Source: Streptomyces fulvoviolaceus (GTDB lineage Bacteria > Actinomycetota > Actinomycetes > Streptomycetales > Streptomycetaceae). Taken from it: a stretch of DNA of 64,000 bases. The stretch lies in contig NZ_JOEY01000048.1 of assembly GCF_000718165.1 (NCBI RefSeq), positions 62,001 through 126,000 of the forward strand, read 5' to 3'. The position numbers were made by a program, and so were the translations under genes. Below are positions 9,992 through 18,482 of this stretch, piece by piece. The notes beneath the pieces are model-generated. The model was not told the DNA's origin. It worked only from the letters and a program-made list of their open reading frames with translations, and searched no databases. Within the stretch, counting starts at the first letter, position 1, and each line of letters starts with the position of its first letter.

Positions 9992-11377
9992 TCAGTGACC
10001 GAAGTTGAACCAGTTCACGTTCACGAAGTCGGCCGACTGGCCGCTGGTGAAGCTGAGATAGACGTCATGGGTGCCGGTGACGGAGCTGATGTTCGCCGGG
10101 ACCGTTCTCCAGGACTGCCAGCCGCCCGTGTTGGCGATCGAGAAGCTGCCGATCGGTGTGCTGGTACGGCTGTCCAGGCGCACCTCGACCAGACCGCTGA
10201 CGCCGGTCGCCGCACCGCTCGCCACCCGGGCGACGAACTGAGTGGCCGCCGTGGAGCCGAAGTTGACGTTCTGGTAGAGCGCCCAGTCGCCGTTGGCGAG
10301 GGAGCCGATGTTCTGGCCGGCGCCGGTGTCGGTCGTCGTCTCCGTGGCCGTACCGGACTGGCTGTTGTAGGACTCGGCCTGGATGGTCGCGTAGGCGTCG
10401 CGGGTGTCGGTCGGCGGAGGCGTGGTACCGCTCCCACCGGCCGACAGCACCTGGACGTAGTCGACGGTCATCGGGACGCCGGACCGGGTGTCGCCGTCCA
10501 GGCCGCCGCCGAACGCGTCGGGGAACGCGCCGCCCATCGCCACGTTCAGGATGATGAAGAAGCCGTGGTTGGTGGCGTTGGTCCAGGTCGTCGCGTCGAC
10601 CTGACTGGCCGTGACCGTGTGGAAGTTGACGCCGTCGACGTAGAAGCGGATCGCCTCCGGGCTCACCGAACGGTCCCACTCCATGGTGTAGGTGTGGAAT
10701 CCCGACTGGCAGGTCGTGTTCGGGCATGCGACGGAGTTGCCGAGGCCGGTCGTCTCGTTGCACGGGCCGCCCGGGTTGGTGCCGCAGTGCATCGTGGCCC
10801 ACACGGTGTTGCGGCCCTGGACGTTCTCCATGATGTCCAGCTCGCCGACGCTCGGCCAGTTCTGGTAGTTGCCCCGGTAGGGCGCGCCCAGCATCCAGAA
10901 CGCCGGCCAGTAGCCCTCGGCCGCGGTGCCGGTGACGTTGGGCATCTGGATGCGCGCCTCGACGCGCAGCTTGCCGCCCGACGGGGGCTGGAAAGCGGTG
11001 CTGTTGGTCTCGATGCGGCCCGAGGTCCAGTTGCCCGCCGAGTCGCGGATCGGGGTGATGCGCAGGTTGCCGCTGCCGTCGAGGGAGACGTTGTTCGTGC
11101 TGTTCGTCATCGTCTCGACCTCCCCGGTGCCCCAGTTCGCGGGGCCGCCCGGATAGCCGGTGCCGGTCGCGTACTGCCAGTTGGAGGTGTTGACGCCGGT
11201 GCCCGCGGCGCCGTTGAAGTCGTCGAGGAAGACCTGGGTCCAGCCCGCCGGGGGCGTGGGCGCGGAGGCGTCGGCGGGGAGGGTGGCGGCCGTCGCGATG
11301 GCGGCCGCCAGACCGAGTGTGCTGAGTACGGCCACGAGCATGCGTCGCCGTCTGGGTATGCCGGAGGTTTCACTCAT
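9992..11377 (-). CDS. Secreted GH16 endo-beta-1,3-glucanase with C-terminal CBM6-type domain
   Basis: Predicted extracellular laminarinase-type enzyme acting on beta-1,3-(1,4)-glucans. The signal peptide is basic then hydrophobic (RRRRMLVAVLSTLGLAAAIATAATLPADASA). The GH16 catalytic domain spans about residues 45-310, with the nucleophile/acid motif GELDIMENVQG near residue 180 and WPAFWMLG before it. A Gly/Thr/Pro linker leads to a CBM6-like beta-sandwich (about 335-461, starting ATIQAESYNSQSG). The ATG at 11377 has a GAGAGG site upstream. A LacI-type palindromic operator lies 44 bp upstream, suggesting induction by glucan oligosaccharides. Exact linkage specificity is not readable. Confidence 0.92.
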   Translation of the reverse strand: MSETSGIPRRRRMLVAVLSTLGLAAAIATAATLPADASAPTPPAGWTQVFLDDFNGAAGTGVNTSNWQYATGTGYPGGPANWGTGEVETMTNSTNNVSLDGSGNLRITPIRDSAGNWTSGRIETNSTAFQPPSGGKLRVEARIQMPNVTGTAAEGYWPAFWMLGAPYRGNYQNWPSVGELDIMENVQGRNTVWATMHCGTNPGGPCNETTGLGNSVACPNTTCQSGFHTYTMEWDRSVSPEAIRFYVDGVNFHTVTASQVDATTWTNATNHGFFIILNVAMGGAFPDAFGGGLDGDTRSGVPMTVDYVQVLSAGGSGTTPPPTDTRDAYATIQAESYNSQSGTATETTTDTGAGQNIGSLANGDWALYQNVNFGSTAATQFVARVASGAATGVSGLVEVRLDSRTSTPIGSFSIANTGGWQSWRTVPANISSVTGTHDVYLSFTSGQSADFVNVNWFNFGH

Positions 11378-11420
11378 GGGGCGTGCCTCTCGGGTACGGA
11401 GTGGGGTGTGCGGGTCCCGG

Positions 11421-11434
11421 TGAGAGCGCTCTCA
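11421..11434. promoter_or_regulatory. LacI-family-type operator upstream of the GH16 gene
   Basis: TGAGAGCGCTCTCA is a perfect 14-bp palindrome centred on CG, resembling the operators bound by CebR/BglR-type LacI regulators of Streptomyces glycoside hydrolase genes. A second half-site (GTGCTCTCA) follows about 15 bp upstream of the gene-proximal one. No LacI regulator gene is in the window. Confidence 0.75.
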
Positions 11435-11520
11435 AAGTGGGCCCAATGTGCTCTCAGCCACTCCGGCCGTCAAGAGGTGTAACAGTGAAAGTCCTTTTGC
11501 CCCAGGTGAGTTAACCGTTC

Positions 11521-13356
11521 CTAAGTTGATTGGCCAATGTTGGCCGTATCGGGCATTCCGAACAGCGTGAGCTGGTCGTGGATGCTGGGCCCCCGAACGG
11601 TGGTGGGGCCGTGGGGCGGGTGCTTTCCGGGTGGGCGCGCTCGTGTCTGACGCACCACTAGGGTGCTGCGCGAGGTCCGTGCCGGAGCTGTCCGCTCCGT
11701 ACGGCCTGTGCTGTGGTGACTCGACGCTACGGGGGCGGTGGTCCCGGTGCGATCCTCTGGTCGCACGGCCCCTGCCTCAGCACGCCGTGAGGCGGTGGTG
11801 GCAGGGGTTTGGCGGGGTCCGTCATTCCTGCGCCGGGCCGTACAGCCCAGACCGCGTCTGCCGACGACCACCGCGGCGGCATGATGCCCTGTGACGGTGG
11901 TCGAACCGGAAGAAGTCTGCTGTTCTTTGAGGGGGTTGAGCCAGTGCTGGGCACCCCACCTGCTCGAATACGCAGGGTCGACCGCGATCACGGAGAGCCC
12001 GGCATGGTGGGCCATCCCGGCCAACCGGTCACGGAATTTCCCGGTCGGGATGCCCGCCACCGTGCGCCGGAAGGCTTTGCCGCGCCTGCCCCGGCCCAGC
12101 TTCTCCCGGCCGGTGGCGCGGGCGTCGGCGAAGTCAAGGTTCTCGATCACGAGTGCCGCGCATTCATGGTGCTGCGCGAGGTGCAGAAGCTGCGAGATGG
12201 CTTCGCGCAGCCTCGCGTCCCGGGTGGTGGCGGGCAGCCCGGACAGCTGAAGGGGGATGGTGTGGGGGGTGGCGACGGGGTTGCCGTGGGGGTCGATGAT
12301 CCAGGCGGCGAGGTGGTCGGCGTTCACGTCCACCGCGAGCACCCGATGCCGCCGCAGCGTCTCAAGGGCCGGGACCGTGACCTTCTGCCCCTTGGCCGTG
12401 GCAGACCAGGAGGCATCCAGGTACCAGCGTCCGCGCGTCGGGTCGTAGGTGATGTCGTAGCGGACCGAGGCGCCCGAGGCGATCCGGTCCGCCCATGCCT
12501 CGCCCCGGTGGCTGAAGGTCGCCGCCGCGTCCAGCACGTACCGGCCGCGCGGGGCGTTGGCGTAAGCCGGGCGCAGCGGGTCGGGCAGCACCATCGCGAC
12601 CTGGCCGTCGGCCGGGTTGATGCTCAGGGTGTAGTTCCCAAATGGCGCCCCGGCCTCGCCGTCGGCGGTGAGAAACATCCGACGCGCCGACCAGACCTCA
12701 CCCCAGCCCTCCACCTGCGCCCGCCAGTCAGCCTCGCTCAGCGGCTTGGGGGAGGTGGCGCTGTCGTAGAGATGGTGGCGGGAATGGAGCAGGCGGCGTC
12801 CGCCCCGGGTGATGCGCACCCGGCCGCTCTCGCGTTCCCGCACGGCCCGGCGCAGCTCGCCCTCAAGGATCTGCAGCCGTTGCTGCTTGGCCCGCCGCTC
12901 GGCGTTGTCGGCGTACCCGCGTACCCACCTGCGCCCTCGCCGCTCCCGGCTGCCGGGTGCGATGGCGAGGCGGGCGGTGATCGTGGCGATGGCCTGGCGC
13001 AGCGAGCCGATACGGGCGTTCAACGCCCGCCGGGCCAGCTGGTACTGGTCCTCGCTGGTGCGGGTGATCGACCCCGCCCAGCGGGACGAGGAACGGCCGG
13101 TCAGCGCCTTCTTCCGCTCGGCCCGCCGATTGCGCGCGGCGGGTACGTTCCCGATCCGCACCCGCGCCGCCAGATCCACCCCCGCCAGCGCGCCCAAGTG
13201 CGCCCCGACCGCCCGCAGGACGACTACGTCGGCGGGCGAGAGGTGCAGGCGGGTGCGGATGCGGCATCCTGAGGGCGGGGCGACGACGAACGGGGCGGAC
13301 AGCGCACGGCGGGGACGCGGCTCCCGCTTCTTGGCACCCCGCCCCCGCTTGCCCAT
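11521..13356 (-). CDS. TnpB-related (IS200/IS605 accessory) RuvC-like nuclease
   Basis: 611 residues from the ATG at 13356 (MGKRGRGAKK); a GTG at 13419 is an alternative. The long basic, helical N-terminal half is typical of TnpB-related proteins. The split RuvC fold shows all three acidic motifs: AVDVNADH near residue 343, VIENLDFAD near 406 and VDPAYSSRWG near 461, followed by GHHAAAVVVGRRGLG. No CxxC pair lies between motifs II and III, so the usual TnpB zinc ribbon is missing. A low-complexity Arg/Thr/Pro tail of about 100 residues follows. No tnpA transposase is adjacent. Known TnpB proteins are RNA-guided DNA nucleases; whether this zinc-less branch is one is unproven. Confidence 0.8.
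   Translation of the reverse strand: MGKRGRGAKKREPRPRRALSAPFVVAPPSGCRIRTRLHLSPADVVVLRAVGAHLGALAGVDLAARVRIGNVPAARNRRAERKKALTGRSSSRWAGSITRTSEDQYQLARRALNARIGSLRQAIATITARLAIAPGSRERRGRRWVRGYADNAERRAKQQRLQILEGELRRAVRERESGRVRITRGGRRLLHSRHHLYDSATSPKPLSEADWRAQVEGWGEVWSARRMFLTADGEAGAPFGNYTLSINPADGQVAMVLPDPLRPAYANAPRGRYVLDAAATFSHRGEAWADRIASGASVRYDITYDPTRGRWYLDASWSATAKGQKVTVPALETLRRHRVLAVDVNADHLAAWIIDPHGNPVATPHTIPLQLSGLPATTRDARLREAISQLLHLAQHHECAALVIENLDFADARATGREKLGRGRRGKAFRRTVAGIPTGKFRDRLAGMAHHAGLSVIAVDPAYSSRWGAQHWLNPLKEQQTSSGSTTVTGHHAAAVVVGRRGLGCTARRRNDGPRQTPATTASRRAEAGAVRPEDRTGTTAPVASSHHSTGRTERTAPARTSRSTLVVRQTRARPPGKHPPHGPTTVRGPSIHDQLTLFGMPDTANIGQST
11532..11545. repeat. Short perfect inverted repeat at the 3' end of the TnpB-like gene
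   Basis: GGCCAA-TG-TTGGCC sits within the last codons of the TnpB-like gene, 9 bp from its stop. The 3' ends of tnpB genes in other elements overlap the guide RNA and element end, so this hairpin marks where to look, but nothing else identifies an RNA here. Confidence 0.35.
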
Positions 13357-13433
13357 CGCCGTGCACCCCCGCCCACCTGCTGATGATCCCGATGGGCCGA
13401 AGCTAACCCCCGCCCCCACACCCCGGGAAGCAC

Positions 13434-13586
13434 ATGACCGCGAATGACGAACAACTGATCCGATCCGTGCGGGAAGGCCAGAAAGTGATCGTCGGCTAGA
13501 TCATTCGCCACCGACCACAGCACCCTGACCTGTCCGAAATGGCCGACGCCGGCCTACACATCCGGGAGCTGCATCCAACCCGATGA
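13434..13586 (+). pseudogene. Short degenerate ORF with one in-frame amber stop
   Basis: An ATG at 13434 opens 21 codons (MTANDEQLIRSVREGQKVIVG) to a TAG at 13497. The same frame then continues for 28 more sensible codons (IIRHRPQHPDLSEM...) to a TGA at 13584. Codon use looks like a real protein with a CAG-to-TAG change. There is no clear ribosome site and I recognise no family. It lies between the TnpB-like gene and the L,D-transpeptidase and may be debris of an inserted element. The rest of 13357-13599 shows nothing. Confidence 0.35.
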
Positions 13587-13599
13587 AGGGGGGGACCTG

Positions 13600-14835
13600 T
13601 CAGAGCGCGCTCCCCGCCTTCCAGTCCGCCCAGCTCATGTTCCAGCCGTTGAGGCCGTTGGACGGGTCGACGGTCTCCTCGCCCGAGTTCTTCACGATCA
13701 CCACGTCGCCGAGCATGGAGCTGTCGTAGAACTTGTAACCGGCCACGGAGCTGTCGCTGGCGCCCTTCGCGTCGTGCAGGCCGACGCAGCCGTGGCTGGT
13801 GTTCTCGCTGCCGAAGATCGAGGTGGACGCCCAGTAGTTGCCGTGGACGAAGGTGCCGGACGTGGTCAGGCGCTGGGCGTGCGGGACGTCCTTGATGTCG
13901 TACTCGTCGCCGAGGCCGACGGTGGAGGACTCCATGCGGGTCTGCTTGAACCGCTCACTGATCACCATGATCCCGGACCAGGTGGTGTGGTCGGAGTCGC
14001 CGCCGGAGACGGGGTAGGTGGCCAGCGGCGCCCCGTCCCGCTCGACCACCATCTGCTTGGTGGACAGGTCGACGGTGCTGATCTGCTCGCGGCCGATGTG
14101 GAAGGTGACGTCCTTCGACTGGACGCCGTAGACGCCGTCCGTGCCCTCGATGTCCTTGAGCCGCAGACCGAGCGTGATCGTCGTACCGGCCGCCCAGTAG
14201 GTCTCCGGCCGGAAGTCGAGACGGGTGTCGCTGAACCAGTGGCCCACCACCTCGACCGCGGGCTCGGCGCTGACCGTGATCGCCTTCTCGACAGCGGCCT
14301 TGTCGGACACGGCGTGCGTGAAGTTGACCGACACCGGCATGCCGACGCCGGAGGTCGAGTTCGCCTCCGGCGTGAAGTAGCCCACGAAGGTCTCCCCGGG
14401 GGACTTCGTGGTGAAGGTCACGGTCTTCTCGGTGCCGCCCGTCGTCTTGGCCGCGACCGTGTACTTCGCGCCCGAGTACGGGTTCCTTGTCGACGTCCAT
14501 TTCGTCTTGGAGTCGTTGAAGGACCCGGCCAGGGTGGACCCGTCATTGCCGGTGACCTGCACGGACGAGAGCGTGCCGTCGGTCACCGTGACCTCGACGG
14601 GGCTGGTGAAGCCAGCCTTCTTAGTGCCGTCCGCGGGGGTGACCGAGAGAGTGGGCTTCTTGGTCGCGGCCTTCACCGACGCGGTTGCTTTCGTGGCCTC
14701 CGAAGCGTCTGCCGACCCGCTGCACCCTGTCAGTGCGGCAGCGGCCGGCACGGCGCCGAGGGCGACGAGTATCCCGCGCCGGGACCACCTCTCCGACTGC
14801 TGCTCGGACCGGTTCGATATGTGCGGGACGCCCAC
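13600..14835 (-). CDS. L,D-transpeptidase (YkuD) lipoprotein with Ig-like domains
   Basis: Predicted to form 3-3 cross-links in peptidoglycan at the outer face of the membrane. The start is taken at the GTG of 14835, which has a GGAAGG site 7 nt upstream; the frame extends 8 codons further. An N-terminal signal with twin arginines (WSRRGILVALG) ends in the lipobox LTGC. Two bacterial Ig-like domains (about residues 45-230) precede the YkuD catalytic domain with HGNYWA and the catalytic SHGCVGLHD (Cys near residue 350). The layout matches the LdtMt2-like actinobacterial class. It stands alone, with MMPL downstream-facing genes on the same strand. Confidence 0.93.
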   Translation of the reverse strand: MGVPHISNRSEQQSERWSRRGILVALGAVPAAAALTGCSGSADASEATKATASVKAATKKPTLSVTPADGTKKAGFTSPVEVTVTDGTLSSVQVTGNDGSTLAGSFNDSKTKWTSTRNPYSGAKYTVAAKTTGGTEKTVTFTTKSPGETFVGYFTPEANSTSGVGMPVSVNFTHAVSDKAAVEKAITVSAEPAVEVVGHWFSDTRLDFRPETYWAAGTTITLGLRLKDIEGTDGVYGVQSKDVTFHIGREQISTVDLSTKQMVVERDGAPLATYPVSGGDSDHTTWSGIMVISERFKQTRMESSTVGLGDEYDIKDVPHAQRLTTSGTFVHGNYWASTSIFGSENTSHGCVGLHDAKGASDSSVAGYKFYDSSMLGDVVIVKNSGEETVDPSNGLNGWNMSWADWKAGSAL

Positions 14836-15014
14836 GGCACGCCTTCCTGAGATATCCACCTTTGCGGGTGCATCGTGCGCCTCGTACCTGGGGTGAACCT
14901 TTGAAACGGTGGATCACTGTCTGAGATTCCGGTGAGGAGACACTGAGAGAAGGCCTGACCGCGGCAGACACGCGGAAAGCCACGGGAGATACCGCCTGTG
15001 GCCTCCGGGGGACG

Positions 15015-17117
15015 TCAGACGTTCGTCGTCACGGACTGCTCGGGCGCCGCCGCCTCGCGCAGCCCGAACCGCTCGTGCAGCCGGCTGAGCAGCTTCGGCG
15101 CCCACCAGGCTCGCCGGCCGAGCAGCGCCATCGTCGCGGGGACGAGCAGCATCCGTACGACCGTCGCGTCGATCAGCACGGCCAGGGTCAGGCCGAGACC
15201 GATCTGCAGGATCGGGGAGAAGCCGCCCGTCATGAAGGCGCCGAAGACGACCGCGAGGAGCAGGGCGGCGCAGGTGACGACCCGGCCGGAGCGGCGCAGA
15301 CCGGTCACCACGGCCTCCTGGTCGTCCCCCGTCAGCTGCCGGGCCTCACGCATCCGGGCCAGGATGAACAGCTCGTAGTCCATGGCGAGTCCGAAGGCGA
15401 TCGCGATGATCAGCGGAGGTGCGGTGAGGCTGAGCGCACCCAGACCCTCGGCGCCCAACAGCCCGGCCAGATGCCCGTCCTGGAAGACCCAGACCACCAC
15501 ACCGAGTGCGGCACCCAGGCTGAGGAGAGTCGTCGCGATCGTGCGCAGCGGGATCAGTACCGAGCCGGTGAAGGCGAACAGCAGGACGAAGATGCCGGCC
15601 AGCACGGTCAGGGCCGCCCAGGGTGCCCGCTCGCCGAGCATCGCGCGGAAGTCGACCAGCCGGGCCGCGACACCGGTCACCTCGACGGGTTCGTCGCCGC
15701 GGACGTCCCGGATCCGCTCGACCAGGTCGGTGGCCGCCTCGCCGTCCACGCTGCCGGGCGGCTGCAGTTCGAGGACCGTGTTGCCACCCGCCAGGTCACG
15801 GGACTCGGTGTTCGGGGACAGGCCACGGATCCGGTCGGCGGTAGCTTCGTCGGTGCCGGGCTTGAGGACGACGGTCACCGGGGACACCCCGGTGCCCGCC
15901 GGGAAGTGGGCGTCGACGGTGTCGTACAACTGTCGTGCCTCGGTGCTGGAAGGGAGTTGCTGGGCGTCGCCGATGGCGATCCGCATGCCGGTGACGGGCA
16001 GGGCCAGTACCAGCAGGGCCGGGACGACGGTGACCAGGACGGCGATGCGGCGGCGCGCGGAGAAGCGGGCGATGCGGGCGAAGAGACGGCCCTCCTCGTC
16101 CCCGGACTTCACACGCGACGGCTTGATCTTCCCGCCGAACTTCGTGAGCAGCGCGGGCAGGAGAGCCACCGCGGCCAGCATGTCGATGACCACGACGGCG
16201 GCCACGGCCAGGCCCATGCTGCGCAGGAAGACGCTCGGGAAGACCAGCAGCCCGGTCAGGCTGACCGCCACGGTGAGCCCCGAGAACATCACGGTCCGCC
16301 CGGCCGCCGCCACCGTGCGGTGCACGGCCTCGACGACATCCTCGGTGTGCCGTCGCTCCTCACGGAAGCGGACCAGCATCAACAGGGCGTAGTCCACGGC
16401 GAGTCCGAGGCCCAGCATGGTGGTGACCTGGATCGCGTACACGGAGATGTCGGTGACCTGGCTGAAGGCGAACAGGGCCAGGAACGCGCCAGCGATCCCG
16501 CTCACCGCGATCACCAGCGGCACCGCGGCCGCGCGCAACCCGCCGAACACGACGAGCAGCAGGGCGAGGACGATCGGCAGGGAGATCAACTCGGCGTTCT
16601 TCACGTCCTCCTGGGCGCGTTCACCGAGCTGCCTGCCGAGCAGCTCGCCGCCGCTGACGTGGACCTCGGGTGCTTCGATCTGCTTGATGCGTGCCACGGC
16701 CGCGTCTGTCGCGTCCTCCTCGGCGTCGTCGGACAGCCCGCCCTCGAAGGTGACCGGAATGATCAGGGCCTGTCCGTCCCGGGCGGTGAGCCCGGGCGTG
16801 GTGTACGGATCCGGTACGGCGGCCACGCCGGCGATCTCACGGACCTCGGCGACGGCCCGGTCGACCTGGGCACGCAGCGCCGCGTCGGATACCGCCTCGC
16901 CCTCGACGACGGCGGTGATCTCCTCGCCGGTCGGGGAGATGCCGCTGATGTAGTCGTCGGCCATGTCCGACTCGGTGCCGGGCACGTCGGGCACGTCGTC
17001 GGAGAGCTTGCCGAAGACGCCCGTCCCGAGCCCGAAGCCGAGCAGCAGGAAGACCACCCAGAGGCAGATGACGGTCAGCGGGCGGCGGGTCGCTGCCCGG
17101 GCGAGTGAGGAGAGCAC
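15015..17117 (-). CDS. MMPL/RND-family membrane transporter
   Basis: 700 residues from a GTG at 17117 with a GGGAGG site. The plan is that of the RND/MMPL family: an N-terminal membrane helix (LTVICLWVVFLLLGFGLGTGVF), an extracytoplasmic domain of about 120 residues, five to six helices, a second extracytoplasmic domain (about 395-520) and a second helix block. LGLAVDYALLMLVRFREE and FGLAMDYELFILARMRE are the paired family motifs in the fourth and tenth helices. Such proteins export lipids or small molecules; the substrate is unknown. Upstream is a divergent VOC protein, downstream the L,D-transpeptidase. Confidence 0.92.
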   Translation of the reverse strand: MLSSLARAATRRPLTVICLWVVFLLLGFGLGTGVFGKLSDDVPDVPGTESDMADDYISGISPTGEEITAVVEGEAVSDAALRAQVDRAVAEVREIAGVAAVPDPYTTPGLTARDGQALIIPVTFEGGLSDDAEEDATDAAVARIKQIEAPEVHVSGGELLGRQLGERAQEDVKNAELISLPIVLALLLVVFGGLRAAAVPLVIAVSGIAGAFLALFAFSQVTDISVYAIQVTTMLGLGLAVDYALLMLVRFREERRHTEDVVEAVHRTVAAAGRTVMFSGLTVAVSLTGLLVFPSVFLRSMGLAVAAVVVIDMLAAVALLPALLTKFGGKIKPSRVKSGDEEGRLFARIARFSARRRIAVLVTVVPALLVLALPVTGMRIAIGDAQQLPSSTEARQLYDTVDAHFPAGTGVSPVTVVLKPGTDEATADRIRGLSPNTESRDLAGGNTVLELQPPGSVDGEAATDLVERIRDVRGDEPVEVTGVAARLVDFRAMLGERAPWAALTVLAGIFVLLFAFTGSVLIPLRTIATTLLSLGAALGVVVWVFQDGHLAGLLGAEGLGALSLTAPPLIIAIAFGLAMDYELFILARMREARQLTGDDQEAVVTGLRRSGRVVTCAALLLAVVFGAFMTGGFSPILQIGLGLTLAVLIDATVVRMLLVPATMALLGRRAWWAPKLLSRLHERFGLREAAAPEQSVTTNV

Positions 17118-17262
17118 GGTCGCCTCCCGGCGAGTTGAGGAGTTCTACCGTCCTCAGGCTCCTGCCGCGGGCGTGCTCACCGGATCGCCGGGGGGAGCGG
17201 TTTCGGCGCCTCCGTCGTACGGGGGAGACCGGGCGTCCCCTCACTCCTCGGAGGGAGGAATT

Positions 17263-17274
17263 ACCGGTACCGGT
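17263..17274. promoter_or_regulatory. 12-bp palindrome in the MMPL/VOC divergent promoter
   Basis: ACCGGTACCGGT is both a perfect palindrome and a tandem ACCGGT repeat. It lies 46 bp before the VOC start and about 145 bp upstream of the MMPL gene. A candidate operator; no regulator gene adjoins it. The rest of 17118-17319 shows no other clear signal. Confidence 0.35.
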
Positions 17275-17319
17275 CGGGGAGTTGATCCACTCGACACCCG
17301 CGATCCCCGAGGAGCCCGT

Positions 17320-17724
17320 ATGCCCGACGCACCCGCCGTCCGTGAACTCCGTCTCGTCGTCACGGCGGACGACTACGACGAGGCGCTGCGCTTCTACCGC
17401 GATGTCCTCGGCCTGCCCGAACGCGCCGCGTTCTCCTCTCCCGGAGGGCGGGTCACCATCCTGGAGGCGGGCCGCGCGACCCTGGAGCTGACCGACCCGA
17501 ACCACGCCGCGTTCATCGACGACGTCGAGGTCGGGCGGCGGGTGGCCGGGCACATTCGGGTGGCCTTCGAGGTGGCCGACTCCAGCGCGGTGACGCGGGC
17601 GCTGGCCGACGCCGGGGCCGAGGTGGTGGCCGAGCCGACGCGTACGCCCTGGAACTCCCTGAACGCCAGGCTTGAGGCTCCGGGGGCGCTGCAGCTGACG
17701 CTCTTCACCGAGCTGGACGATTAG
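17320..17724 (+). CDS. VOC-family (glyoxalase/bleomycin-resistance-like) protein
   Basis: 134 residues from an ATG with a GAGGAG site 7 nt upstream. It shows the paired beta-alpha-beta-beta-beta modules of the vicinal oxygen chelate superfamily: ELRLVVTADDYDEALRFYRDVLGLPE at the start and AFEVADSSAVTRALADAGAEVVAEPT in the second half, ending in GALQLTLFTE where a metal ligand Glu often lies. The substrate cannot be inferred. It is divergent from the MMPL exporter, a pairing that could mean a resistance function, but this is weak. Confidence 0.85.
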   Translation: MPDAPAVRELRLVVTADDYDEALRFYRDVLGLPERAAFSSPGGRVTILEAGRATLELTDPNHAAFIDDVEVGRRVAGHIRVAFEVADSSAVTRALADAGAEVVAEPTRTPWNSLNARLEAPGALQLTLFTELDD

Positions 17725-17813
17725 GGGCGCCGGAGACTGCGGGTCCGTGGGGGCTGGTCGCGCCCACGCGGCGGAGCCGCATGTCGATACAGCCCCCGCC
17801 CCCGTCGGGGCGC
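17725..17813. repeat. Dispersed Streptomyces intergenic repeat, copy 2, with hairpin
   Basis: Fills the gap between the convergent VOC and response-regulator genes. Blocks shared with the other copies are CTGCGGGTCCGT, GGGCTGGTCGCGC, and an inserted GCGGCGGAGCCGCAT..CGAT..CAGCCCC module also present in copy 3. It ends in CGCCCC-CGTC-GGGGCG (17797-17812), a likely bidirectional terminator. Confidence 0.72.
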
Positions 17814-18482
17814 TCATGGTGCCCCTCGTGTGACCAGCCCCGTCTCGTACGCGCAGATCACCGCCTGCACGCGGTCCCTGAGGCCCAACTTGCTGAGCAC
17901 GTTGCTGACATGGGTCTTCACGGTGTGTTCGCTCACGAAGAGAGCCGTGGCGATCTCCGCGTTGGACAGTCCGCGGGCCAGCATCCGCAGGGTCTCCACC
18001 TCGCGGGCGGTCAGGACGTCGAGGCGGTCGGGTGTGACGTCGTCGGCGGCCTCCTCGCGGCGGCGGCGCACGATGTCCGCGACGAGGCGGCGGGTCACGG
18101 CCGGTGCGAGCAGCGAGTCGCCGGCCGCGACCACGCGCACCGCGTGCACGAGGTCGTCCCGGCGCACGTCCTTCAGCAGGAAGCCACTGGCGCCCGCGTA
18201 CAGCGCCTCGTACACGTACTCGTCGAGGTCGAACGTGGTCAGCATGACCACCTTGCAACTGGACTGCGCGCACACCCGCCGCGCCGCGTCCAGGCCGTCC
18301 ATGACGGGCATGCGGATGTCGAGGAGCAGCACGTCGGGCGTGTGCCGCTGCACCGCGGCGACCGCCTCGGCGCCGTCGCCCGCCTCGGCGACCACCTCGA
18401 TGTCCGGCTGCGCCTCGAGGATCATGGTGAAGCCGCTGCGGACCAGTTCCTGGTCGTCGGCGACGACCACGCGGATGCTCAC
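17814..18482 (-). CDS. NarL/LuxR-type response regulator
   Basis: 222 residues. The receiver domain has the acidic pair (ADD, residues 8-10), phospho-acceptor Asp55 in LLLDIRMPVMDG, the switch Thr in MLTTFD and Lys in LLKDV. The C-terminal LuxR HTH contains LTAREVETLRMLARGLSNAEIA and VKTHVSNVLSKLGLRDR. The start overlaps the sensor kinase stop by ATGA, so the pair is co-translated. Targets are not apparent; the divergent sulfatase promoter beyond the kinase is one candidate. Confidence 0.95.
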   Translation of the reverse strand: MSIRVVVADDQELVRSGFTMILEAQPDIEVVAEAGDGAEAVAAVQRHTPDVLLLDIRMPVMDGLDAARRVCAQSSCKVVMLTTFDLDEYVYEALYAGASGFLLKDVRRDDLVHAVRVVAAGDSLLAPAVTRRLVADIVRRRREEAADDVTPDRLDVLTAREVETLRMLARGLSNAEIATALFVSEHTVKTHVSNVLSKLGLRDRVQAVICAYETGLVTRGAP

